From the NCBI GenBank assembly GCA_002347705.1, contig DDWY01000086.1, positions 1-10,456 on the forward strand: DNA of 10,456 nt, read 5' to 3'. This document shows positions 1 to 6,540 of this stretch, in pieces. Within the stretch, counting starts at the first letter, position 1. Every line of letters begins with the position of its first letter. The DNA is from Anaerolineaceae bacterium UBA2274 (GTDB taxonomy: Bacteria > Chloroflexota > Anaerolineae > Anaerolineales > Anaerolineaceae). The notes under the pieces were generated by a model. It was not told the origin of the DNA. It did no database searches and worked only from the letters and a program-made list of their open reading frames with translations. The translations under genes were made by a program, and so were the position numbers.

Positions 1-219
1 GGAAATCTGAGGGAAGATATCTTGAGTATCACCGCTGTTCACCCCTTGCGTGAAGAACCCTTGCGGGCAATGGTTTCAGCAGCTGGAGGCGCATGGCAGG
101 TAGTTGAAGATTTGTTGGCTGATGGGAGTATCTTAACCATCTTATATCGCGACGAAAGGTACTTCTTCCGTCGCTTCAAGAAATCGGGTCTTAAGGCGTC
201 CATCATCCAAAGTTTTTAG
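1..219 (+). CDS. C-terminal end of a protein cut by the window edge, possibly radical SAM
   Basis: The frame is open from base 1 to the TAG at 217-219, giving 72 residues, so this is the 3' end of a longer gene and not a small gene starting at the TTG at 22. The visible part contains ITAVHPLREE followed by AGGAWQVVEDLLADGSILTILYRDERYFFRRF. That looks like a short winged-helix-like tail: a helical segment, then a beta hairpin with an aromatic and basic end. From memory, an 'SVHPMRE' or 'AVHPLRE' segment followed by such a tail occurs at the C-terminus of some radical SAM Fe-S oxidoreductases. The radical SAM core with its CxxxCxxC cluster motif would lie outside the window, so this identification is tentative. 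No terminator hairpin is evident after the stop. Confidence 0.72.
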   Translation, partial: GNLREDILSITAVHPLREEPLRAMVSAAGGAWQVVEDLLADGSILTILYRDERYFFRRFKKSGLKASIIQSF

Positions 220-406
220 CTTGCAGTTATAATTCCTCCATCTTAATTCGACCAATAAAGCACGCCCGTGTGCGGCAAATTTGGCATTGTTACGGCAATA
301 GAACAATCTCTTGGAGCGGTCCTGGTCGCGGCAGTCCTTCCAGTTTGCTGATTTCTGGCAGACGAAAAAAAAGAAATCTCAAGAATATGAATAAGGAGAA
401 TCTGAA
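220..406. other. Intergenic gap upstream of the tocopherol-cyclase-like gene
   Basis: This 187-nt spacer has no convincing gene. Reading frames that cross it run into the next gene in the wrong frame. A TTGGCA at 281-286 resembles a -35 box but has only a poor -10 partner (CAATCT) at normal spacing, so no promoter is called. The end of the gap is purine-rich and leads into the ribosome binding site at 393-400. Confidence 0.5.
393..400 (+). promoter_or_regulatory. Ribosome binding site AAGGAGAA
   Basis: AAGGAGAA lies 6 nt before the ATG at 407. It is a near-ideal Shine-Dalgarno match and fixes the start of the tocopherol-cyclase-family gene. Confidence 0.8.
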
Positions 407-1381
407 ATGCAAATTCGCGCCGTCCTCAACCCCAGCACCTATCATGGCAATCATCAGAAGCCGCCCTTTTTTGAAGGTTGGTACTTCAAAATGGTCAGTG
501 CGGATGAAAAAAATAAAATCGCGATCATCCCGGGAATTATCCTGGGCAAGGACGAACACGCTTTTGTGCAAGTGATCGATGGCTCAGATGGAACCACGGA
601 ATACTTCACCTTTCCCTTCGATCAATTTCAAGCCGATTTTCCTCAATTTCGATTAAGAATTGGCGAGAATCAGTTTGATTCATCCCACCTGTCAGTGAAC
701 ATCGAACAACCTGAGGGGCAACTATCTGGTGAGCTTAGTTTTGGAAAGTTGGAACCCTGGCCGGTGAACTTCTTTTCACCGGGCGTCATGGGGTGGTTTG
801 CCTGGGTGCCAAAAATGGAATGCTACCATGGCGTGCTAAGTTTTGACCATTCTCTGCAAGGCACAATCACCCTCAATGGGAAAGAGATGGATTTCAGCGG
901 CGGTCGAGGCTATATTGAAAAGGATTGGGGAAAAAACTTCCCCCAGGCATGGGTTTGGTTTCAGAGTAACCATTTCAAGAATGCTTCTGCCTGCATCACG
1001 GGGTCTGTGGCGATCATTCCCTGGATTGGCAACAGCTTCAAGGGTTTCATCGTTGGTTTTTGGCTGGATGGCAAACTTTACCGCTTTACCACCTATCGAA
1101 ACAGTAAGATCGAATCACTTGAAATTACAGATACTCATGTTACGTGGGTGTTGCGAAACCGCACTCACCGCCTGCGCCTGAACGCCCATCGCGCGCAAGG
1201 TGGGCTGCTGCGCGGACCCACGCCGCTGGATATGGGCGGGCGGGTGATGGAAACGCTGAGCGCTTCAATTGATGTGCGGCTTGAAACCCTGCAAGGCGAT
1301 CTGCTCTTTGAGGGCACTGGTGAGAACGCCGGGCTGGAAGTGGTTGGTGACCTGCAGCGATTACTGGCAAAAAAGGTTTAG
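407..1381 (+). CDS. Tocopherol cyclase family protein (lipocalin-like fold expected)
   Basis: The product is 324 residues. The family signatures are visible: PFFEGWYFK near residues 20-28, and GGRGYIEKDWGKNFPQAWVW at about 165-184, which is the best-conserved block of plant VTE1 and cyanobacterial tocopherol cyclases. The body is rich in alternating hydrophobic and aromatic beta strands, as expected for the two-lipocalin-like-domain fold. There is no signal peptide or membrane segment, so it is probably cytosolic or membrane-peripheral. VTE1 closes the chromanol ring of tocopherol from a prenylated benzoquinol. The window shows no other tocopherol or quinone genes, and many bacterial homologues have no assigned reaction, so the substrate (some lipid, quinol or terpenoid) is unknown. 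A hydrolase gene follows 9 nt after the stop, suggesting one transcript. Family assignment is firm; function is open. Confidence 0.88.
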   Translation: MQIRAVLNPSTYHGNHQKPPFFEGWYFKMVSADEKNKIAIIPGIILGKDEHAFVQVIDGSDGTTEYFTFPFDQFQADFPQFRLRIGENQFDSSHLSVNIEQPEGQLSGELSFGKLEPWPVNFFSPGVMGWFAWVPKMECYHGVLSFDHSLQGTITLNGKEMDFSGGRGYIEKDWGKNFPQAWVWFQSNHFKNASACITGSVAIIPWIGNSFKGFIVGFWLDGKLYRFTTYRNSKIESLEITDTHVTWVLRNRTHRLRLNAHRAQGGLLRGPTPLDMGGRVMETLSASIDVRLETLQGDLLFEGTGENAGLEVVGDLQRLLAKKV

Positions 1382-1390
1382 GGGCAGGGG

Positions 1391-2281
1391 ATGGCCAGTG
1401 TTCAGGCAAAAATCGCGCTAAGAATTTTACAGCTCAGGCCATTCAACTGGGCAACAGGATCCCTGGCAGAGCAGCGATCCAGGCTGGAAACGCTTTCCAG
1501 ATTCTTTAGCACTCCCAAAGATGTCAGCGTGAGTGAGCTGAGCGCTAATGGCGTTCAGGCGGCATTATTTGATCTGGCAAATTCAAAGCCTGGCATCATC
1601 CTTTACCTGCATGGGGGGGCTTACGCGGTAGGTTCCGTCACAAGCCACCGCAAGTTTCTCGCCAGGTTGGCAAAGGCCTGCCAGATGAAAGTATTGGCAA
1701 TTGATTACCGCCTTGCTCCCGAGCACCCCTTTCCGGCAGCACTGCAAGATGCCTTGGCAGCCTATCAATGGTTGTTTTCGCAAGGATACGACCCATCCAA
1801 TATTGTGATTGCCGGAGATTCTGCCGGGGGTGGTCTGGCGATTGCGGCACTTATTTCACTTCGGGATGGAAAGCTTCCACTGCCCGCGTGCGCAGTGTGC
1901 ATTTCTCCGTGGGTAAACCTGTCGGGCACTGAGAAGAAAAGCAACAACAACCACGATCCCATGCTAAACCCAGAGATTCTTGAAGTGTATTCGCGCTATT
2001 ATGCCGGTGAAGCCGATGCCGCCAATCCGCTGATATCGCCCGTTTTTGCCGATTTTGAGGGTCTGCCGCCGATATTAATTCAGGCAGGCACCAACGAAAT
2101 TTTGCTGGATCAGATCGAGGAATTTTACGAAAAAGCCCGGCAGGCATCTGTTGAGATCACACTGGATTACTGGCAGGGTATGTTTCATGTTTTTCAAATC
2201 ATCCCCATTCTGCCGGAAACAAAACTCAGTCTAAAGAAAATTGCGAATTTCATCTGGAACAAGATTAGCCCGAATCCCTGA
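1391..2281 (+). CDS. Alpha/beta hydrolase, hormone-sensitive-lipase family (carboxylesterase)
   Basis: The product is 296 residues, the usual size for bacterial HSL (family IV) esterases. The oxyanion-hole motif HGGAYAVG starts at residue 74, IDYRLAPEHPFPAAL at about 104-118 is typical of the family, and the nucleophile elbow GDSAGGG places the catalytic serine at 144. The C-terminal histidine is H266 in GMFHVFQ. The acid is less standard: the usual DPLRD motif is replaced by EILLD at 236-240, so by the usual 30-residue spacing to the histidine E236 is the likely acid. Expected activity is hydrolysis of short or medium acyl esters in the cytosol; no signal peptide is seen. The start follows the tocopherol-cyclase-like gene by 9 nt with only a G-rich stretch as a Shine-Dalgarno site, consistent with translational coupling. 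The true substrate is unknown and may be linked to that partner. Confidence 0.9.
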   Translation: MASVQAKIALRILQLRPFNWATGSLAEQRSRLETLSRFFSTPKDVSVSELSANGVQAALFDLANSKPGIILYLHGGAYAVGSVTSHRKFLARLAKACQMKVLAIDYRLAPEHPFPAALQDALAAYQWLFSQGYDPSNIVIAGDSAGGGLAIAALISLRDGKLPLPACAVCISPWVNLSGTEKKSNNNHDPMLNPEILEVYSRYYAGEADAANPLISPVFADFEGLPPILIQAGTNEILLDQIEEFYEKARQASVEITLDYWQGMFHVFQIIPILPETKLSLKKIANFIWNKISPNP

Positions 2282-2329
2282 CCTTTTGTAGGCGGTAACA
2301 ATTTATGTACGCTTACGATCTACGAGTAC

Positions 2330-3130
2330 TCAAATCGTGGTGAATTTTGCTACTTTTCTCAGTATAGATTTAGTTCGGAGATAAACGACATTATTGGCAT
2401 AGTATCCAACCAATGGAAAGATCTTTTCCTTCCTTTGGGTGCGGAAAGCTCTTATCACTGCCTTTGCGAATTTTAGAACACTACCGGTGGAAGTGCTGCC
2501 CTTATGGATGACAAATACCGTGTATTCGTCGTTGATGACCAGCGGTTTTACGTCTTTGATCAGGTTGAGCCACAAACTGTATTCCACGACCTCATTTTTT
2601 CCCTCGTTAAAAGCGCCATAGTTTTGGACGAAATCTCTTTTCATAAATGTATTTTCGTGGGAGATAATATTCATCACAGATAGCGCTACTCCTGGATTCT
2701 TCCGCAGCAGGTGCGTTTGCGGGATGACGATTTTTCTCCCTGCCACTTCGATCAAGAAATTCCCTGTAAGCCAAACCAGATCCGGATGTTGGCTGAAAAT
2801 TTCTACCACTTTCTCCAGTGAGTTTTGATCTTTGTAATAATCGTCTGAGTGCAGATAGTGGATAATTTCGCCTGTTGCTACTTTTGTGGCGACATTCAAG
2901 GCGTTGCCAACCCCCTTGGGCTCCGATTGAATGAATTTAATAACATACCGGTTTTTGTTCCGTTCAATATATTCCTGAATGATATCCAGGGTGGAGTCGG
3001 TCGAATAGGCATCATTGATAATATGTTCGATCCCCTGGTAAGTTTGGTTTTCAATACTTTGCAAAGCGTTTCTCAAGTACTTTTCGCTGTTGAAAGTGCA
3101 GGTGATAATGCTAACCGTGATGCCGTTCAT
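2330..3130 (-). CDS. Family 2 glycosyltransferase (GT-A fold)
   Basis: The product is 266 residues on the minus strand with ATG at 3130-3128. AGAGGT lies about 10 nt upstream (plus-strand 3141-3146). The N-terminus VSIITCTFNSEKYLRNALQS, then INDAYSTDST (residues 38-47) and SDD at 95-97, form the nucleotide-sugar binding core and metal-binding DXD-type motif of GT2 enzymes. ATGEIIHYLHSDD matches the WcaA-like group used in capsule, O-antigen or exopolysaccharide synthesis. No membrane segment is evident. It would transfer a sugar from an NDP-sugar to a glycan or lipid-linked acceptor; sugar and acceptor cannot be told. It stands alone, opposite in strand to all other genes, and its DNA is visibly richer in A+T, suggesting separate acquisition. 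The 48-nt gap to the convergent hydrolase holds no clear terminator. Confidence 0.9.
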   Translation of the reverse strand: MNGITVSIITCTFNSEKYLRNALQSIENQTYQGIEHIINDAYSTDSTLDIIQEYIERNKNRYVIKFIQSEPKGVGNALNVATKVATGEIIHYLHSDDYYKDQNSLEKVVEIFSQHPDLVWLTGNFLIEVAGRKIVIPQTHLLRKNPGVALSVMNIISHENTFMKRDFVQNYGAFNEGKNEVVEYSLWLNLIKDVKPLVINDEYTVFVIHKGSTSTGSVLKFAKAVIRAFRTQRKEKIFPLVGYYANNVVYLRTKSILRKVAKFTTI

Positions 3131-3214
3131 AAAATTGCTAACCTCTATAGATTCATGGGACTAAGATGTTTCCATTCTATCTCTTATTTGAAATCCAGTT
3201 TTTTGCATACTGCT

Positions 3215-3254
3215 AGGTCGGTGTTATCAGGTCGGCTGTTTTTATCAGGTCGGC
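3215..3254 (+). repeat. Short direct repeats AGGTCGG / TTATCAGGTCGGC
   Basis: The 13-mer TTATCAGGTCGGC occurs exactly at 3224-3236 and again at 3242-3254, with start points 18 nt apart. A shorter copy, AGGTCGG, lies at 3215-3221. Spacings of 14 and 18 nt between cores are not helical multiples, so this could be local duplication or slippage rather than protein sites. Confidence 0.7.
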
Positions 3255-3352
3255 ACAGGGCTCAAATACATCAGGAGCCACTGCTAAACAACGGAGATCT
3301 CTTCCCTAGAAGGTCATAATTGCTTGGAAATGGGTTATGATGGTCAGCCGTT

Positions 3353-3398
3353 GACCCCCTCCAGCGAAGCGAAAGGAGGGGGGCCAGGGGGGTGGGTC
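3353..3398. repeat. G/C-rich hairpin element (palindromic intergenic repeat)
   Basis: CCCCCTCC at 3355-3362 pairs perfectly with GGAGGGGG at 3375-3382 across a 12-nt loop (AGCGAAGCGAAA). An outer GACCC at 3353-3357 can alternatively pair with GGGTC at 3394-3398. From memory, elements of this appearance (CCCCCTCC, an AGCGAAGCGAAA-like middle, then G-runs) are dispersed in several bacterial genomes. There is no following T-tract on the plus strand, so it is not a typical intrinsic terminator. Confidence 0.6.
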
Positions 3399-3534
3399 TT
3401 TACTGATTCTTGAGTATTCTGGTTTGTTAATAAAAATTTGAATAGGGTGCAATTACCCTGCAGGAAGGGACAACTATTCGACAAGTTTTGGTCCATTACC
3501 AATTAGCAGTGTTATCATTCACTGTAGTTTAAAC

Positions 3535-3540
3535 AGGAGG
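3535..3540 (+). promoter_or_regulatory. Ribosome binding site AGGAGG for tldD
   Basis: A perfect AGGAGG lies 6 nt before the ATG at 3547 and fixes the tldD start. Confidence 0.85.
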
Positions 3541-3546
3541 TAGTGA

Positions 3547-4944
3547 ATGCTTCAGGATTTTCTTCAAGCTTATGTCAAGAAATATGGTTTTTCGGGATAC
3601 ACCGAACTGCGTGCTCAACAGAACCGCAATCGCTCCGTGGTGATGCTCAACGGCAGTCTGACTGCCAACAACAGCGGCACCAGTCGGGGTCTTTCGGCTC
3701 GGGTGGTGAAGGGAGGCGCCTACGGATTCGCCTCTGGCACTGGATACAGCGACGACATCGAAGCGATCGCAAAAGTGGTCCAAACCGCCAGCAGCCATGC
3801 CGCATTTTTGGATAGCCGCGTTCAGCGCGGCAAGCCGGACTTCCCCGCCAACGCGCCTTTCACTCGCAAGGACGGGCTCGAGCATGATGTGCCGGTGGAG
3901 CAGAGTTACCTGCTGGGCATTGTCGACGAACTCGACAGTTACATTGCTGAGCGGTTTCCAAGGCTACTCAGCCGGCGGATTTTCGCCCGCGTGCTCGACA
4001 TGGAGAAACTGCTCTACACCAGCGACGGCGTAGTTTCGCATTCGTATGTGCCGCGCTCGAACGTTTACGTCTTCATGACCACCCAGGACAAAGACGGTCA
4101 GCCCGTGGAGCTCTATGACGTGATGGGCGGCTATGGTAACTTTATGAACAATTTCCCAAATGCCGGGGACTTTTTTGGAAAGCTCGAAAAGCAATATGAA
4201 CAGCTGATCCTCAAGGCTGAAGGTATTTATGCCAAACCTGGCATCCAGACGGTCATCCTAGATTCAGACCTGGCGGGCATCCTGGCGCATGAGGCGGTCG
4301 GGCACACCGTGGAGGCGGATTTCGTGGAAACCGGCTCGGTAGGCGGTCCGATGTTTGGCAAGCAGGTCGCCAGCGAAAAGGTCAGCCTGGTGGATATTGC
4401 CCACACTGCTTTCGGCCAGTTGGCACCCGTGCCGGTCTTTGTGGATGACGAAGGCACGCTGGCTCAGGACCAGATGCTGATCGAAAATGGCATCCTCACA
4501 GGCTACATGCATAACAAAGAATCAGCTCTGAAATACGGGCATACGCCTAATGGCAACGCCCGCGCTTATGATTTCTCTGACGAACCGCTGATCCGCATGC
4601 GCAACACCTGCATCCTGCCCGGCACGGATAAGTTGGAGGATATGATTGCTTCAGTTGAGGATGGTTATTACTTCACCGATATGAACAATGGTCAGGCGGA
4701 TTCGACCGGCGAGTTCATGTTTGGTGTGCCGATGGGCTTTGAGATCAAAAACGGCAAGCTTGGGCGGGCAGTCAAGGACACAACCGTTTCGGGTGTGGCA
4801 TTTGAGGTGCTCAAAACCGCTGATATGGTCAGCGACACCGTCACCTGGACCAACTCGGGCATGTGCGGCAAAAAGCAGGTGATCCCGGTAGGCATGGGCG
4901 GGCCGGCAATCAAGGTTCAGATCAATGTGGGAGGTCGGTCATGA
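3547..4944 (+). CDS. tldD: TldD-family metalloprotease
   Basis: The product is 465 residues, normal for TldD. The zinc-binding HEAVGH motif sits at 248-253, followed by TVEADF, and the C-terminal NSGMCGKKQVIPVG carries Cys440, the expected third zinc ligand in this family. The N-terminal half (about 1-230) is the substrate-guiding domain; GNARAYDFSDEPLIRMRNTC in the C-terminal half is also characteristic. TldD works as a heterodimer with TldE: TldD carries the active site, and the pair threads unfolded peptide into an internal chamber. In E. coli it completes microcin B17 leader removal and degrades the CcdA antitoxin. It is cytosolic. The tldE gene overlaps the stop by ATGA, so the two are translationally coupled at near-equal amounts. 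All key residues are present, so activity is likely; the natural substrate here is unknown. Confidence 0.95.
   Translation: MLQDFLQAYVKKYGFSGYTELRAQQNRNRSVVMLNGSLTANNSGTSRGLSARVVKGGAYGFASGTGYSDDIEAIAKVVQTASSHAAFLDSRVQRGKPDFPANAPFTRKDGLEHDVPVEQSYLLGIVDELDSYIAERFPRLLSRRIFARVLDMEKLLYTSDGVVSHSYVPRSNVYVFMTTQDKDGQPVELYDVMGGYGNFMNNFPNAGDFFGKLEKQYEQLILKAEGIYAKPGIQTVILDSDLAGILAHEAVGHTVEADFVETGSVGGPMFGKQVASEKVSLVDIAHTAFGQLAPVPVFVDDEGTLAQDQMLIENGILTGYMHNKESALKYGHTPNGNARAYDFSDEPLIRMRNTCILPGTDKLEDMIASVEDGYYFTDMNNGQADSTGEFMFGVPMGFEIKNGKLGRAVKDTTVSGVAFEVLKTADMVSDTVTWTNSGMCGKKQVIPVGMGGPAIKVQINVGGRS
4930..4934 (+). promoter_or_regulatory. Ribosome binding site GGAGG inside the end of tldD
   Basis: GGAGG is 6 nt before the ATG at 4941 and lies within the last codons of tldD. 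It supports this start over longer in-frame extensions that would run back inside tldD in a different frame. Confidence 0.8.
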
Positions 4945-6263
4945 AGCAAGCATTCGAAGTGAAAGATAAAGCGCTGCTCGAGGCAGCTGAGTTGATTTTG
5001 GCAGAAGTCAAGGCAATCGGCGCGGATGAGGGCGAGACCTGGGTGAGCCGCAGCGCGCTGACCGAGGTCTATTACGAACTCGGAAAAGTCAGCATGGTGC
5101 GCACGGTTTTTTCGGACAATGTCAGCCTCAAGCTGCTGAAGGATAAGCGCAAAGGCAGCACCACCCTCAACAGCTTTGCTCCGCAGGATATCCGTCTTGC
5201 GGTACAGGAAGCCTGGCAGGCGGCGCAGTCGGCTGCCCCGGACGAGGCGGAAGGAATCGCCGAACTCCAGGAGAACCTGAGTTTCTCTACAGGCGAAGAA
5301 CAGCCTGATCTGGATGCCATGTATGGACAGTTGGAGCAGCTGCTGAAGGATGTCAGGCAGGATTTTCCAAAGATCAGCTTTGATTCGATTGGGATTGAGC
5401 ACAATTTCGGAGAAAAACTCTATGCCAACTCCAATGGCGTCCGGCTATCTGAGCGGAGGGGTCTCTACCAGCTGAGCAATATGTTCATGGCTAAAGAGGA
5501 CGGCAAAACCTCCTCGTTCAATTACTTTGCCACGGTCTACGAGAATCCTGCTGACCGGGTCTGCGAAGAGAAGCGGGTCAGGCGATTGTTGGATGAGACC
5601 CAGCGCCAGATTGTGACGGAACAGTTTGTGGGCAGTTTTGAAGGTGACCTGGTCATCACGCCAGGCTGCCTGGAAAACATTCTCTACTATGTGGCGGATA
5701 CCTACCTTGAGGATGGAGCGCTGATCTCCGGAACCAGCCCCTGGAAAGACAAGATCGGCGAGCAGGTGGTCAGCCCACTGATCAATTTTGAATTGGTCGC
5801 GGAGCACCCCGAACTGCCAGGCACAAGTGTGCTGAGCGGTGATGGCTACGTGGCTGAGAATATGACCCTGATCGAAAAGGGTGTGCTCAAGAATTTCAGC
5901 CTCAGCCGTTATGGCGCCGCCAGAACGGGTTTGCCGCGTTCTAAAAACAGCGGAGGTACTTACGTGCTTGCTAAGGGCGACACACCGCTGGAGGAAGTGA
6001 TCTCCGGGGTGGAGAGGGGTATCCTGATGGGCAGATTCTCAGGCGGGAACCCTGGCCCAGCGGGTGATCTGAGCGGTGTGGCCAAGAACAGCTTCCTGAT
6101 CGAAAACGGGCGGATCACCAAACCCCTGAGCGAGGTCATGATTTCCGGCAACCTGGCGGATATGCTGCGCGACACAGTTGCGGTCAGCCAGGAACGCGAG
6201 AACTCAGGCTATTGGCTTTTGCCGTGGATCAGAGTAAAGGGCGTCACAATTTCGGGCAAGTAA
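4941..6263 (+). CDS. tldE: TldE/PmbA-family protein, partner of TldD
   Basis: The product is 440 residues from the ATG at 4941. The start is chosen from the GGAGG site and the ATGA overlap with the tldD stop. It lacks HExxxH, as TldE proteins do: TldE is the non-catalytic half of the heterodimer and shapes the substrate channel. Family marks include SSFNYFATVYENPADR-like text in the middle and the C-terminal block GGNPGPAGDLSGVAKNSF followed by ENGRITKPLSEVMISGN, which is highly conserved in PmbA/TldE. No signal peptide or membrane segment is seen. Together with TldD it forms a two-gene operon; no third gene is attached, and the downstream region (6264 on) is a palindrome array rather than a coding continuation. 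Confidence 0.94.
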   Translation: MKQAFEVKDKALLEAAELILAEVKAIGADEGETWVSRSALTEVYYELGKVSMVRTVFSDNVSLKLLKDKRKGSTTLNSFAPQDIRLAVQEAWQAAQSAAPDEAEGIAELQENLSFSTGEEQPDLDAMYGQLEQLLKDVRQDFPKISFDSIGIEHNFGEKLYANSNGVRLSERRGLYQLSNMFMAKEDGKTSSFNYFATVYENPADRVCEEKRVRRLLDETQRQIVTEQFVGSFEGDLVITPGCLENILYYVADTYLEDGALISGTSPWKDKIGEQVVSPLINFELVAEHPELPGTSVLSGDGYVAENMTLIEKGVLKNFSLSRYGAARTGLPRSKNSGGTYVLAKGDTPLEEVISGVERGILMGRFSGGNPGPAGDLSGVAKNSFLIENGRITKPLSEVMISGNLADMLRDTVAVSQERENSGYWLLPWIRVKGVTISGK

Positions 6264-6277
6264 CCCGCCAATAGGCT

Positions 6278-6290
6278 CGGTGCAGGACCG
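6278..6290 (-). repeat. Degenerate palindrome CGGT / ACCG
   Basis: CGGT, loop GCAGG, ACCG. It equals the core of the inverted copy at 6541-6561 with one loop change (GCAAG to GCAGG), but has lost the outer GGAA/TTCC arms. Confidence 0.55.
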
Positions 6291-6300
6291 ATAAACGAAC

Positions 6301-6360
6301 AATCAACCTATGTAGGGAAGGGGCTTGACCCCTTCCGGAACACGACCAACCGGAACGGCG
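6301..6360 (+). repeat. 60-nt direct repeat, copy A
   Basis: Matches 6441-6500 at 55 of 60 positions, exactly 140 nt apart. The unit contains one complete hairpin (6316-6336) and the spacer up to a second, truncated GGAACGG motif. Confidence 0.85.
6316..6336 (+). repeat. Palindrome 1: GGAAGGGG / CCCCTTCC, loop CTTGA
   Basis: A perfect 8-bp stem (6316-6323 with 6329-6336) around a 5-nt loop CTTGA, preceded by TGTAG. Same design as the other members of the array. Confidence 0.85.
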
Positions 6361-6375
6361 CTCAACCAATAAACG

Positions 6376-6401
6376 TACGGAGGGGGCTTGCTCCCTCCGT
6401 A
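6376..6401 (+). repeat. Palindrome 2: TACGGAGGG / CCCTCCGTA, loop CTTG
   Basis: Nine perfect pairs (6376-6384 with 6393-6401), then one G-T and one G-C pair, around a CTTG loop. The stem differs from palindromes 1 and 3 on both arms, so pairing is kept. Confidence 0.85.
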
Positions 6402-6417
6402 AACTAACCTATCGAAA

Positions 6418-6430
6418 CGGTGCAAAGCCG
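6418..6430 (-). repeat. Degenerate palindrome CGGT / GCCG
   Basis: CGGT, loop GCAAA, GCCG, with one T-G wobble. Preceded by GAAA instead of GGAA, so it looks like a decayed copy of the inverted type at 6541-6561. Confidence 0.5.
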
Positions 6431-6440
6431 ACTAACAACC

Positions 6441-6500
6441 AATCAACCAACGTAGGGAAGGGGCTTGACCCCTTCCGGAACACAACCAATCGGAACGGTG
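6441..6500 (+). repeat. 60-nt direct repeat, copy B
   Basis: Second copy of 6301-6360 with five mismatches, two of which lie just before the hairpin and three in the downstream spacer. The hairpin itself is unchanged. Confidence 0.85.
6456..6476 (+). repeat. Palindrome 3: GGAAGGGG / CCCCTTCC, loop CTTGA
   Basis: Identical to palindrome 1, preceded by CGTAG. Stem 6456-6463 with 6469-6476. Confidence 0.85.
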
Positions 6501-6513
6501 CAAAAATGTTTCC
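6492..6513 (-). repeat. Degenerate palindrome beginning GGAACGGTGCAA
   Basis: The first 12 bases equal those of the inverted copy at 6541; the other arm has decayed to ATGTTTCC, leaving only an imperfect GGAAC/GTTTCC pairing. Confidence 0.55.
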
Positions 6514-6540
6514 TTTGACGATAATTCTCCACATCAAAAC

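Larger units (their letters stand above)
3131..3546. other. 416-nt divergent intergenic region between the glycosyltransferase and tldD
   Basis: No gene is supported. The stretch holds the start signals of the minus-strand glycosyltransferase, three AGGTCGG repeats (3215-3253), a G/C-rich hairpin element (3353-3398), a weak inverted repeat AGGGT/ACCCT at 3444-3459, and the tldD ribosome binding site. Both flanking genes must have promoters here. TATCAT at 3513-3518 is a possible -10 for tldD, but its -35 partner TTGGTC at 3488 sits 19 nt away, so it is only a weak candidate. Confidence 0.6.

Noticed and set aside
281..309. Promoter TTGGCA ... CAATCT upstream of the tocopherol-cyclase-like gene
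   Set aside because: The -10 partner matches the consensus at only two positions.
270..575. 101-codon plus-strand frame overlapping the start of the tocopherol-cyclase-like gene
   Set aside because: It lies mostly inside the recognised gene in another frame, has no ribosome binding site, and its protein resembles nothing.
2282..2329. Bidirectional terminator between the convergent hydrolase and glycosyltransferase genes
   Set aside because: Only a weak ACGAT/ATCGT pairing across a long loop is seen, with no T-run on either strand.
2849..3319. 156-codon plus-strand frame opposite the glycosyltransferase and running into the gap
   Set aside because: Most of it is antisense to a clear GT2 gene; the remaining part from the ATG at 3155 has no ribosome binding site and no recognisable domain.
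4863..4940. In-frame upstream extension of tldE
   Set aside because: The extra residues (MRQKAGDPGRHG and on) are out-of-frame tldD sequence; the GGAGG site and ATGA overlap place the start at 4941.
6301..6500. CRISPR array
   Set aside because: There are only two copies of the long repeat, 140 nt apart, with another palindrome between them rather than unique 30-40 nt spacers, and no cas genes.
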